From the NCBI GenBank assembly GCA_902594005.1, contig CACJKN010000004.1:1-63668 (forward strand): DNA of 63,668 bases. Reading direction: 5' to 3'. The notes under the pieces were generated by a model. That model worked only from the letters and a program-made list of their open reading frames with translations, was not told the DNA's origin and did no database searches. The DNA comes from an uncultured SAR86 cluster bacterium (GTDB taxonomy: Bacteria; Pseudomonadota; Gammaproteobacteria; Magnimaribacterales; D2472). Below are positions 55,093 to 63,079 of the stretch, one piece after another. Each line of letters begins with the position of its first letter. Positions within the stretch are counted from its first letter, which is position 1. A program made the translations under genes and the position numbers.

Positions 55093-55806
55093 CTACTTTG
55101 CCCTATCTTTAATAAAATAAGGGAGATAAACCAAATAAAATGCTGCAAGTGCAATTGGAAGAGTATATATAATATGCATAGGTGGATCAGGCATAAAGTC
55201 CATGATACTTCCACCAGCTGGTTTATTAGCTAGATACCAAAAGTTAGCAGGCTCACCAAGAATAATATTGATGAAGTATATTGGGATAGCCAAAAGCAAT
55301 GTAAATACTATAACTCTATTCATTTCATTGAAATATGGTCTTTGGTTTAAGGCAATAACTGCATAAAAAACCCCAAAAAGAATTAATCCATGACCATAGA
55401 AGAACATAAGAAAATTCATGCTTGGGAATCCAAAAGGAATATCTGGAGTAAGAAGCGCCATAGAGGCCCCAGCAATTCCCCAAAAGAATGCACAATTGAA
55501 AAAGAACTTGTTTCCTCCAAGTAGATAAATTGCAATAAAGATTAAAGAAAAGTCACACATATGGAATGGGAGCACTTCCTTCCAGCTGTAAGGCTCAACA
55601 ACAAGATAAAGATCGCTGTATGGCGAAAAGAAAGTATGAAAGATTGCTAGATAACCTATTATCCTTCCAATTAATTCTCTTTTGTCAGAAAAATACTTAT
55701 TCGTTATTTTTGGCAAAGCAATCATAACAGCAAAAATAACTGCAAGACCTGCTAAATGTGTTGTTCCAAATAAAATAAATTCTGGTCCTTCCATATTCTC
55801 CTCCAA
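55093..55806 (-). CDS. TIGR02206 (YwaF-like) integral membrane protein
   Basis: 237 residues with about six helices. The EPYSWKEVLPFHMCDFSL segment is the conserved TIGR02206 hallmark. Function is unknown. It is the first gene of a four-gene minus-strand unit with the dehydratase, MscS channel and SLC13 transporter. The Shine-Dalgarno on the minus strand (GGAG) precedes the ATG. Confidence 0.88.
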   Translation of the reverse strand: MEENMEGPEFILFGTTHLAGLAVIFAVMIALPKITNKYFSDKRELIGRIIGYLAIFHTFFSPYSDLYLVVEPYSWKEVLPFHMCDFSLIFIAIYLLGGNKFFFNCAFFWGIAGASMALLTPDIPFGFPSMNFLMFFYGHGLILFGVFYAVIALNQRPYFNEMNRVIVFTLLLAIPIYFINIILGEPANFWYLANKPAGGSIMDFMPDPPMHIIYTLPIALAAFYLVYLPYFIKDRAK

Positions 55807-55882
55807 ACTTTTATAAAAAGTATTGAATTGGTTTCAAGGGCCAATTATAGTATTTTTAAACTTAATTTACATAGGAAAAAAT

Positions 55883-56395
55883 TTGTTACGAGATTGTCTT
55901 CTTCTTAACGGGAATGGAAAGCCAGTTAGCTTTTTTCCGCTTTCAGTGATTAATTGGAAAACTGCCGTTAAACTCCTACTTGCTAGGAATGTTATTTTAA
56001 TTAAGGCTCATGATGATCAGTATGTAAGATCTCCATCGATTTCTGTTGAGCTCCCAAGCATTCTTATGCTTAAAAGATTTCACAAATTCCATAATTATGT
56101 AAAGTTTTCAAGATCAAATGTTTTCTTAAGGGATATGTATACATGCCAATATTGCCAAAATATCTTCTCTAGGAACGAATTAACTCTTGATCACGTTATC
56201 CCGAAATCTAAAAATGGACTTACTAACTGGGAAAATGTTGTTACTTCTTGCAAATCATGCAACTCTGCAAAGGGATCAAGTTTGCAAAAGCCAATAAGAG
56301 AACCATTTAAGCCAAGTTTTTCACATCTACTCAATGGACATAAAATAGATGAGAACACCTTTCCAGACAGTGAATGGGCTAAGTATATATTTTAG
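55883..56395 (+). CDS. HNH endonuclease
   Basis: 170 residues if translation begins at TTG 55883, preferred because AGGA lies 6 nt upstream and the protein then opens with DCLLLNGNGKPVSFFPLS, like other HNH homologues; the frame is open back to 55823. The HNH domain has zinc cysteines CQYC and CKSCN, plus the catalytic LDHVIPKSKNG and NWENVV. Such free-standing HNH proteins have uncertain roles, often in DNA repair. It is convergent with the DsbD-like gene, overlapping it by 4 nt. Confidence 0.87.
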   Translation: MLRDCLLLNGNGKPVSFFPLSVINWKTAVKLLLARNVILIKAHDDQYVRSPSISVELPSILMLKRFHKFHNYVKFSRSNVFLRDMYTCQYCQNIFSRNELTLDHVIPKSKNGLTNWENVVTSCKSCNSAKGSSLQKPIREPFKPSFSHLLNGHKIDENTFPDSEWAKYIF

Positions 56396-58344
56396 AGATT
56401 ATTTTTAATGATTTGATCCGTAAGGATGGCAGGTAAAATTTTTGGATTTTCAAAACCAGGCTCCCAATAAACATAGAAAGGCACACCAGATCTTCCATAT
56501 TTTTTTAAAGATCTTGTGATGGCATCATTTCTATTTGTCCAGTCGGCTTTAATATATTCGATGTTTTTTTCTTCCAAAAGACTTTTAAAACCATCTTTAG
56601 AAAAAGCTGTTATTTCATTACTTTGACAAGTTATGCACCAAGCAGCTGTAAAGTTTATAAAGTAAGGTTGATTTTTATTTCTTAGATCATCCTCAATCCC
56701 TTCATACCATTCTGTAGCAGAACCAATGATTAGATTTTGTTCAGTTTCAATGTCCTCAGTTTCAGGAAGGAAATAAATCATGCTAAAAATTGATATACAT
56801 AGAAATATAACTTTATTTTTTGTTTTATAGTCTTTTTGAAAGATCCAAAAGTTTAATGCCAATAAAAGCCAACCAATCAATAAGAAAATTACAAGGATTT
56901 GATTAACTTGAAGAGAGAATACCCAAAGTAACCATAATGCAGTAGCTAACATTGGAAACGCAAAGAACTCTTTTAGAGCTACCATCCAATCACCTGGCTT
57001 AGGCAAGAAATCTATTAATTTAGGATTTGCTGCTAAAAGCAAGTAGGGAAGTGAGAATCCTAGCGACAATGATAAAAATATTGGAACAGTTTCCCCAGAG
57101 GGCTGAATTAGGGCATATCCAAGAGCAGCTCCCATGAAAGGGGCAGTGCATGGTGATGCAACAACTACAGCTAATACACCCGTTAGAAATGAAGAGTAGT
57201 AACCCTTTTCACTGCCTCCAATATTGCCGAGCTTTGTAAGTGATTCTCCAAAACTATTATCAGTTATTAGAACCAACGAAATGAAAACCATCACCAGGCT
57301 TAGCAATCCAACTATAAGTGGTGATTGAAGCTGGAAACCCCACCCAACAAAATTCCCAGCCTGCTTCAATAAAACAATGGTTAAAGCTATCAACATGAAG
57401 GAAGCAATAACACCAACTGTAAAAACCAGGGCGTGATTTCGAATTTTCCTTGGTGAGCTACCTCCCATTGAAACAAAGCTCAGTACTTTTAGGGAAATTA
57501 CTGGGAACACACAAGGCATTAAGTTGAGAATTAAGCCACCAAGTAATGCAAATATCAACGCAGTTATTAAGGAAAGGCCTTCCTCATTAAAATCCTCAAA
57601 CGTACCATTAGATACGTTATAGCCAGTTCCATCTATATCTAATACACCAGAAACATTTTGGAGCTCATCATTGAAAAGTTTTATAGAAAGGAAGTAACCA
57701 TCATCCTTTTTATAAAAATTTTGTTTTGAAGAATAATCTATAGAATTATTTTCATCAGGAAAGAAATAAATTTCCTTGATTTCTTTTTCAAAAGTAAATC
57801 TAATTTCTAAATTATTATCGTTAAGAGAAGTTGTAATTGGCAAAGACTTTGATGGTGTAGATTCTAGCCATTCATATATCAATGAATCACTTTCAATATC
57901 CAGCAGGTTTGATGATATTTTTCCTGACTCAGGAATACATACATCTGCGCAAATAAGAATGTCGGCAGCCATTTCAAAATAATCGTCTGAATAATCAGCT
58001 GGAATTGATAAGACCATTGGATAAATAACAAAATCTTCGTACCCATAGGTCATTAAAGGAGGATACTCAATCTTTTCTGGAAGAGGCCATTTAATATCGC
58101 TTACACTGAAGCCTTTGGGCAAAACCCAGTCAATCTCTATCGGTCCTCCTGAATCTCCAGGATTTCTCCAATACGTATGCCATCCCTTATCCATTGAAAC
58201 TTTTAAGCCAATGTTTATAGAAGTTCCTGGAACAAAGTCACTGTGATCTTTAATTAAGCTTATTCTGGCATGGCCAGTATCAACTATCTCAGCAGACCCA
58301 AAAAAAGAAAAGAGTAGCAAGATTGAAAAGATAGTTTTATTCAT
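56392..58344 (-). CDS. DsbD/ScsB-family thiol:disulfide reductase
   Basis: 650 residues. A signal peptide (to SAEI) is followed by an N-terminal periplasmic domain with CADVC, a membrane domain whose core helices carry MPCVFPVISLK and SPCTAPFMG with conserved cysteines, and a C-terminal thioredoxin domain with WCITC (Cys570, Cys573). It moves electrons from cytoplasmic thioredoxin to periplasmic substrates. The active site sequence is the same as that of CcmG at 18434. It is convergent with the HNH gene and separated from hsp20 by a terminator. Confidence 0.92.
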   Translation of the reverse strand: MNKTIFSILLLFSFFGSAEIVDTGHARISLIKDHSDFVPGTSINIGLKVSMDKGWHTYWRNPGDSGGPIEIDWVLPKGFSVSDIKWPLPEKIEYPPLMTYGYEDFVIYPMVLSIPADYSDDYFEMAADILICADVCIPESGKISSNLLDIESDSLIYEWLESTPSKSLPITTSLNDNNLEIRFTFEKEIKEIYFFPDENNSIDYSSKQNFYKKDDGYFLSIKLFNDELQNVSGVLDIDGTGYNVSNGTFEDFNEEGLSLITALIFALLGGLILNLMPCVFPVISLKVLSFVSMGGSSPRKIRNHALVFTVGVIASFMLIALTIVLLKQAGNFVGWGFQLQSPLIVGLLSLVMVFISLVLITDNSFGESLTKLGNIGGSEKGYYSSFLTGVLAVVVASPCTAPFMGAALGYALIQPSGETVPIFLSLSLGFSLPYLLLAANPKLIDFLPKPGDWMVALKEFFAFPMLATALWLLWVFSLQVNQILVIFLLIGWLLLALNFWIFQKDYKTKNKVIFLCISIFSMIYFLPETEDIETEQNLIIGSATEWYEGIEDDLRNKNQPYFINFTAAWCITCQSNEITAFSKDGFKSLLEEKNIEYIKADWTNRNDAITRSLKKYGRSGVPFYVYWEPGFENPKILPAILTDQIIKNNL

Positions 58345-58350
58345 ATTGAA

Positions 58351-58380
58351 TTAAAAAATGGGGCTTTACGCCCCATTTTC
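58351..58380 (-). terminator. Minus-strand Rho-independent terminator of hsp20
   Basis: The arms ATGGGG (58359-58364) and CCCCAT (58371-58376) flank a 6-nt loop; on the minus strand the stem is followed by a T-run. It begins 6 nt past the hsp20 stop. On the plus strand the tail has only four Ts. Confidence 0.88.
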
Positions 58381-58386
58381 TCATAC

Positions 58387-58836
58387 TTATTTTTTACCTA
58401 ATATTCTTTTAGGTGATTTAATTTCAATTTTTTTTGGTTTTCTCTCATCTGGAATTATTTTCTCTAAATATAGAGTAAGAAGTCCATTGATAAGTTCAGC
58501 ACCTTTTACAACTACATCATCAGATAATGTAAATTGTTGTTGAAATGCTCTTTGAGCAATCCCCTGATAAACAAGATCATTGCTGCCGTTAACTACTTGA
58601 GTATTTGGTCCAGCATATGATATTGAAAGGATTCCATCAGCTAGCTCTATATCCAGATCTTCTCTGGAAAGACCTGCAACAGCAACTTCTACAAAAATAT
58701 CATTACCATCACGCCTAATATTGTAGGGTGGATAAGATGATCTTGAAGAAGATTCAGATAGAGTTTGAAGTCTATCAAAAAGGGATTCAAATCCTAGAAC
58801 TCTAGTTGAGAAAAATGGATCAGTAAAATTTAACAT
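58387..58836 (-). CDS. Small heat-shock protein, Hsp20/IbpA family
   Basis: 149 residues. A short N-terminal arm precedes the alpha-crystallin domain (about 35-130) starting with YPPYNIRR and containing AGLSREDLDIEL and GIAQRAFQQQF. The IEI motif near the C-terminus is the I-x-I anchor for oligomerisation. It holds unfolded proteins for DnaK/ClpB refolding. The leader on the minus strand has a heat-shock-type promoter candidate and three hairpins, the last enclosing the Shine-Dalgarno. Confidence 0.95.
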   Translation of the reverse strand: MLNFTDPFFSTRVLGFESLFDRLQTLSESSSRSSYPPYNIRRDGNDIFVEVAVAGLSREDLDIELADGILSISYAGPNTQVVNGSNDLVYQGIAQRAFQQQFTLSDDVVVKGAELINGLLTLYLEKIIPDERKPKKIEIKSPKRILGKK

Positions 58837-58838
58837 AA

Positions 58839-58917
58839 TAGTCCTCCTTAGCGACTAATAAGCATCCTAAAAGGCATGCTTGGTTAATATTATGTAAGCC
58901 CTTATGGCGCCTACATA
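58839..58917 (-). promoter_or_regulatory. Candidate ROSE-like RNA thermometer in the hsp20 leader
   Basis: On the minus strand three successive hairpins precede the hsp20 ATG. I (58917-58891): TATGTA paired to TACATA plus inner GC pairs and a bulged G before CC/GG, loop ATAA. II (58881-58860): AAGCAT/ATGCTT with a bulged G, then CCT/AGG around TTT. III (58857-58839): TAGTC/GACTA around a loop holding the AGGAG of the Shine-Dalgarno (58843-58848). The multi-hairpin order with an SD-containing last hairpin is that of ROSE elements of ibpA-type genes. Folding was done by eye only. Confidence 0.65.
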
Positions 58918-58923
58918 CCTTTT

Positions 58924-58950
58924 TTATGGTTTAAAATGAAAAATTCAATG
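58924..58950 (-). promoter_or_regulatory. Candidate sigma-32-like promoter of hsp20
   Basis: Minus strand: CATTGAA (58950-58944), 14 nt, then CCATAA (58929-58924). It resembles the heat-shock consensus CTTGAA...CCCCAT with imperfect boxes. The predicted start lies within a few bases of the first hairpin of the thermometer-like leader, which supports it. Confidence 0.4.
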
Positions 58951-59033
58951 AAAAATAAAGATTTTTATTACAAAACTTCAAGAAAAAACTACAATAAATG
59001 GAACTAAATTAATATTTTTTTATCTATATAAAT

Positions 59034-59456
59034 ATGAACAATAAATACAAACTAATTAAGCTTTTACTTGTGCTTCCATTTTTTCTTAGCCTCAACTCAT
59101 TTACAAACAGTGATTCAATTGAGGTAGGTCAAGTATGGAAGTTAAATGTAAGAAGTAGCGCATCTATGAATGGTTCGGGGGAAGTCCTTTACCAAATAGC
59201 TTCTGATGCATATCACACTCACAGAGCGAGAATGTTTGATGATTGGGATGTTTTTTCAGTAGTTGATTCTAGAGATCTTGTAAGGCTAAGAAAAGGATAT
59301 GAGATCGAAGTTACAGAAAAACTTTATTCTAATGAGGTTCTCAAAGTAAAGCTGCTCGATGGAAGATATAAGGGTAGATTTTACTATGCAATAGCAGATG
59401 ATTTAGTCAAAAAGTATTTATTGGAAGAAAAGGAAGAACAAAATGAAAACTCTTAA
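59034..59456 (+). CDS. Exported protein of unknown function, SH3-like
   Basis: 140 residues. A signal peptide (about 1-26) is followed by a compact, strand-rich domain with VGQVWKLNVRSSASMNG and a C-terminal half (RLRKGYEIEVTEKLYSNEV and DGRYKGRFYYA) reminiscent of bacterial SH3-like domains. Not recognised as a family. It overlaps the next glycine-zipper lipoprotein by 14 nt. It lies about 200 nt from the hsp20 start on the other strand. Confidence 0.65.
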   Translation: MNNKYKLIKLLLVLPFFLSLNSFTNSDSIEVGQVWKLNVRSSASMNGSGEVLYQIASDAYHTHRARMFDDWDVFSVVDSRDLVRLRKGYEIEVTEKLYSNEVLKVKLLDGRYKGRFYYAIADDLVKKYLLEEKEEQNENS

Positions 59457-59904
59457 AAGCATTAACATAATACTTATTCTAGTTATTGGGACAGCTTGTT
59501 CTATGGCAGATTACAAACCTGAATCAATTTCAAAATATCAGGCTGGTGAGATTGAAACAGTTCTTTTAGGAACAATCCTTCAAGTAGAGTCAGTGGTTAT
59601 TGAAGGAGATAGAGAACTCGGTGCAGCTGCGGGAGCCGCTGTTGGAGCTGATTTAGGTTCAGATAATGACAAAGCGCCTGTCGCTGCAGGAGTGATCGGA
59701 GCTCTTATTGGTTCAGCTGTTGGTGCAGAAATAGGCTCTAAGGTTAACGAAAAAATAGCTGTTGAGCTTACTATCCAATTGGACAACGAGAGAATTATAT
59801 CTATTGTTCAAGAAGTATCGGATCAATATAGTTTTTTTGAAGGACAAAGAGTAAAAGTAGTTAAATCAAACTATCGAAGCAGAGTTCAGCCATTTAATAA
59901 TTAA
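59443..59904 (+). CDS. Glycine-zipper lipoprotein, SlyB/Pcp-like
   Basis: 153 residues. The signal peptide has lipobox GTAC. The central part contains two glycine-rich segments (GAAAGAAVGADLG and GALIGSAVGAEIG) in the GxxxG spacing of the glycine-zipper lipoproteins SlyB/Pcp/OmpA-linked proteins. It likely resides in the outer membrane and may help maintain envelope integrity. It overlaps the upstream exported protein by 14 nt, and its stop shares its last A with the recX start (59904). Confidence 0.85.
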   Translation: MKTLKSINIILILVIGTACSMADYKPESISKYQAGEIETVLLGTILQVESVVIEGDRELGAAAGAAVGADLGSDNDKAPVAAGVIGALIGSAVGAEIGSKVNEKIAVELTIQLDNERIISIVQEVSDQYSFFEGQRVKVVKSNYRSRVQPFNN

Positions 59905-60335
59905 TGGCGTCAGCCGAAATTTATAACAAAGCTCTAGATCTTTTATCAAGAAGAGAACATTCTCGAAAGGAGCTTTATCTAAAGTTAAGAAAACGGTTTG
60001 AATCAAAAGAGGACATTAATTTAACTATGGACAGATTAGAGAAAAATAATCTGTTAAGTGATTTTCGATTTGCAGAGGAATATGTTCAGGCTAGGAGAAA
60101 AAAAGGTTTTGGCCCAATTAAAATTTCAGCAGAGCTTGAGAAAAGGGGCTTAAATGAGCCACTCATTTCTAATGAGATCGATAAGTTTGACGATTGGGAA
60201 GATTTAGCTGAATTATCTTTTAAAAAAAGATTCCCTGATGGTGTTAGTAAAGATTTTCAGAAGCTTCAAAAACAAAAAAACTTTTTATCAAACAAAGGGT
60301 TTACTTTTTATCAAATTGAATCAGTTTTAGACTAG
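59904..60335 (+). CDS. recX: Regulatory protein RecX
   Basis: 143 residues, all alpha-helical. The helical repeats show the RecX motifs SRREHSRKELYLKL and LLSDFRFAEEYVQARRKKGFGP. RecX limits RecA filament growth. The usual neighbour recA is not in this window; it may lie elsewhere. The start overlaps the preceding stop by one base. It precedes dnaX by 22 nt. Confidence 0.9.
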   Translation: MASAEIYNKALDLLSRREHSRKELYLKLRKRFESKEDINLTMDRLEKNNLLSDFRFAEEYVQARRKKGFGPIKISAELEKRGLNEPLISNEIDKFDDWEDLAELSFKKRFPDGVSKDFQKLQKQKNFLSNKGFTFYQIESVLD

Positions 60336-60357
60336 TACATGTTATTATTTGGTACTT

Positions 60358-61476
60358 ATGTCTTATCAAGTTCTTGCAAGAAAATATAGACCAAATTCCT
60401 TTGATGAAGTCATTGGTCAAGACCATGTTGTTCAAGTTATTAAGAACAGCATTGAGCAAGAAAGAGTGCATCAAGCTTTCCTTTTTAGTGGAACAAGAGG
60501 GGTGGGCAAGACAACAATTGCAAGACTTCTAGCGAAGTGCCTAAATTGCATGTCATCTGATTCTCCAACTTCACAGCCATGTAACAAATGTGAATCATCT
60601 ATATCTATTCAAGAAGGAAAAAGTATTGATTTCCTTGAGATAGATGCAGCTTCAAGGACTGGAGTAGAACATATGAGAGAACTTCTCTCATCTGTTCATA
60701 CATCTCCAAGCGTTTCAAGATTTAAGATCTTTTTAATCGATGAGGTTCATATGTTGTCCAAAGGCAGTTTTAATGCTCTTTTAAAAACGCTGGAGGAACC
60801 TCCAAGTCATGTCATTTTTTTAATGGCTACGACGGATCCTGAAAAAGTTCCTAAAACAGTAATTTCTAGATGCCTTCAGCTAAATCTTAAAACTGTTTCT
60901 AGAAACGAGCTTCAAGAACATTTCAAAAAGATTTGTGAAAAAGAAGGAATCAAATCAGATGATGAGTCTTTATCTTTAATTGCAAAGTCCGCTGAAGGAT
61001 CTGTAAGAGATGGTTTAACTTTGCTTGATCAGGCTATTGCTCATGGCAACGGAAAGTTAGTTGCCGATGATGTAAAAAAACTTTTAGGTACGATCGATGA
61101 CAGCTTGATTCATGAGTTACTTGATTCTATAACTGACGGAAGAAAGGAAGATGCATTTAAAACGTTAAATGATATTGAAAAACTCAACCCGGATTATGAA
61201 GTCCTTTTGAAAGATTTAATTTCAAATATTCATGAAGTTTCATTGCATCAATTTCTTGAAGACTCAAATAAAGAGGCCATTGCTAATATAGCCTCTAAAA
61301 TGGATGAACAGTATTGCCAACTTATATATGAAATTGGCATTAATGCTTTTCAAAAGATTCACACTCATCCATCACCTAGAGAAGCAGTAGAGATGTGCTT
61401 ATTAAGAATGCTAGCCTTTCAGCCTGTTCAAAATATCAATACAGGCGAAGTAAAAACTCAAAAAAAAAAAGACTAA
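60358..61476 (+). CDS. dnaX: DNA polymerase III gamma-type subunit DnaX (zero-frame product)
   Basis: 372 residues from ATG 60358, ignoring the TTG at 60349. Clamp-loader AAA+ ATPase: Walker A GTRGVGKT (45-52), a four-cysteine zinc module (Cys61, 64, 75, 78), Walker B DEVH (128-131) and Ser-Arg-Cys sensor region (SRCLQL). The zero frame stops at 61474-61476 just after an 11-A run. The tau-specific C-terminal region is open in another frame directly downstream. This may be a programmed slippage site or a homopolymer error. The usual ybaB is absent between dnaX and recR. Confidence 0.95.
   Translation: MSYQVLARKYRPNSFDEVIGQDHVVQVIKNSIEQERVHQAFLFSGTRGVGKTTIARLLAKCLNCMSSDSPTSQPCNKCESSISIQEGKSIDFLEIDAASRTGVEHMRELLSSVHTSPSVSRFKIFLIDEVHMLSKGSFNALLKTLEEPPSHVIFLMATTDPEKVPKTVISRCLQLNLKTVSRNELQEHFKKICEKEGIKSDDESLSLIAKSAEGSVRDGLTLLDQAIAHGNGKLVADDVKKLLGTIDDSLIHELLDSITDGRKEDAFKTLNDIEKLNPDYEVLLKDLISNIHEVSLHQFLEDSNKEAIANIASKMDEQYCQLIYEIGINAFQKIHTHPSPREAVEMCLLRMLAFQPVQNINTGEVKTQKKKD
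61459..61471 (+). other. A11 slippage site in dnaX
   Basis: C followed by 11 consecutive A and then G, in the dnaX zero frame reading CAA AAA AAA AAA GAC TAA. Losing one A (or gaining two) by transcriptional slippage, or a +1 ribosomal shift, joins the reading frame to the downstream tau region. A -1 shift stops after a few codons at 61488-61490. Confidence 0.75.
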
Positions 61477-61921
61477 TAAGGCCCAAATAAAGACTGCAAA
61501 TAAAGAAAAACCTCAAATAAATGAAGAGGCTGCTCAACAGACTTATGAAATAAACTCTTCTTCTTGGCCTACTTTATTTAACGATATGCAACTTTCATCA
61601 TTTGCTAAGAATTATTTTGGGAATCTTTCATTTGTAAGATTTAATGACCAAAAGATATTTTTATGCGGATCAGCAGATCAGCTTGATATCCCTAAAAAAA
61701 TTATTAGTGAGTTTGAGGAAAAAATTAAAGATAAATTTGGTAAGATTGAGGTCGGCCTTGAAGAGGGTATTTCCTCATCTTCACCAAATATAATCAATGA
61801 AGAAAATAATATTAAAGATATTGAAAAAACAAAAAAAGAACTCTCAAGTGATTCTGAAATTAAAGACTTTTTAGATGAGTTTGATGGCGAAATTGAGGTT
61901 GTAACTAAAATAAAGAATTAG
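61460..61921 (+). CDS. dnaX: Tau-specific C-terminal region of DnaX, in the +1 frame
   Basis: This frame is open from the A-run to the stop at 61919-61921, encoding about 150 residues. A stretch beginning SWPTLFNDMQLSSFAKNYF and continuing through ISEFEEKIKDKFGKIEVGLEE resembles the DnaX C-terminal domain that follows domain III in tau (the W-x-x-L...L-x-L-x-x-x-A-x-x-L-A pattern). It is not an independent gene: an internal ATG at 61586 would omit the start of the domain. Full tau would be about 520 residues after slippage. Tau binds DnaB and the polymerase core. Confidence 0.8.
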   Translation, partial: KKKKTNKAQIKTANKEKPQINEEAAQQTYEINSSSWPTLFNDMQLSSFAKNYFGNLSFVRFNDQKIFLCGSADQLDIPKKIISEFEEKIKDKFGKIEVGLEEGISSSSPNIINEENNIKDIEKTKKELSSDSEIKDFLDEFDGEIEVVTKIKN

Positions 61922-61923
61922 AA

Positions 61924-62520
61924 ATGAGTTCGGATTTATTAGATAAATTAATTAAGGCATTAACAATTCTTCCCGGAGTTGGGAAGAAATCTGCGCAAAG
62001 AATGGCTTTATATCTGTTGGACAAAAATAAAAGTGGTGCCAGAGAGATTGCTAGCTCTCTCAGTGATGCGCTTGATAATATTCAAAGATGTAAGTCGTGC
62101 AGAATGTTAACAACAAATGATTTATGTCATGTCTGTCAGGACGAAACAAGAGATTTACAATCCATTTGTGTGATTGAAAGCCCATCTGACCTTTTGGCAA
62201 TTGAATCTGCAGGAGGGTATAAAGGAAAATACTTTGTCTTAATGGGAAGACTCTCACCGCTTGATAATTTAGGCCCAGATGATCTAGGAATTCCTCAACT
62301 TTTGGAGAGGATTGATAAAGAAAATATAAAAGAGATAATTCTTGCACTAAGTTCTACTGTTGAAGGTGATGCAACTGCAATATTTATCAAGGATCATGTT
62401 GAGAATATTAAGGTTTCAAGAATTTCCTATGGTATTCCGATCGGAGGAGAGTTAGAGTATGTTGATAGTAATACAATAGCTAGATCAATAATTGGAAGAG
62501 TTGAAATAAATGACGATTAA
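61924..62520 (+). CDS. recR: Recombination mediator RecR
   Basis: 198 residues. It begins with a helix-hairpin-helix ([13 protein letters not shown]), then zinc cysteines Cys56, 59, 68 and 71, and a TOPRIM domain with [13 protein letters not shown] and [10 protein letters not shown]. RecR works with RecF/O to load RecA at gaps. The gene begins 2 nt after the tau stop and overlaps dcd by 11 nt. Confidence 0.96.
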   Translation: MSSDLLDKLIKALTILPGVGKKSAQRMALYLLDKNKSGAREIASSLSDALDNIQRCKSCRMLTTNDLCHVCQDETRDLQSICVIESPSDLLAIESAGGYKGKYFVLMGRLSPLDNLGPDDLGIPQLLERIDKENIKEIILALSSTVEGDATAIFIKDHVENIKVSRISYGIPIGGELEYVDSNTIARSIIGRVEINDD

Positions 62521-63079
62521 ATCAGATAAGTGGATAAGAAAGATGGCAGTTGAACATGGCATGATTGAGCCATTTCAAGAGGATCAAATAAGATATTCTG
62601 ATGATAATTCAAGACTTATATCATATGGTCTTTCAAGCTACGGGTATGACGTTAGGTGCGCAAATGAATTTAAAGTATTTACTAATATTCATTCAGCGAT
62701 AGTTGACCCAAAATCTTTTGATGAAAAAAGCTTTGTAGACATTAATTCAGATGTATGTGTAATACCTCCCAACTCCTTTGCTTTGGCAAGAACAGTAGAG
62801 TATTTCAGGATACCCAGAGATGTGTTAACTATCTGTCTCGGCAAATCAACTTATGCAAGATGTGGAATTATAGTAAACGTAACTCCCCTGGAGCCTGAAT
62901 GGGAAGGTCATGTCACGCTCGAGTTCTCAAATACAAGTAATTTGCCAGCTAAAATATATGCAGGTGAGGGCGTAGCACAAATGATATTTCACCAATCAGA
63001 TGAGCAATGCGAGGTAAGCTATAAGGACAGAGATGGAAAATATCAGGGCCAAACCGGAGTTACACTACCCAAAACTTAG
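62510..63079 (+). CDS. dcd: dCTP deaminase
   Basis: 189 residues, complete. The trimeric dUTPase-like fold shows [20 protein letters not shown] and the catalytic-site [13 protein letters not shown]. It converts dCTP to dUTP for thymidylate synthesis. It overlaps recR by 11 nt and its 3' end overlaps the convergent DUF3108-like gene by 15 nt. Confidence 0.96.
   Translation: MTIKSDKWIRKMAVEHGMIEPFQEDQIRYSDDNSRLISYGLSSYGYDVRCANEFKVFTNIHSAIVDPKSFDEKSFVDINSDVCVIPPNSFALARTVEYFRIPRDVLTICLGKSTYARCGIIVNVTPLEPEWEGHVTLEFSNTSNLPAKIYAGEGVAQMIFHQSDEQCEVSYKDRDGKYQGQTGVTLPKT

Noticed and set aside
61459-61490. Classic -1 frameshift at the dnaX A-run, as in E. coli
   Set aside because: A -1 shift reaches a stop at 61488-61490 after a few codons and does not reach the tau domain.
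61586-61921. Separate small gene after dnaX
   Set aside because: The frame is open upstream to the A-run and the protein continues the DnaX tau C-terminal domain; no ribosome site precedes the ATG at 61586.
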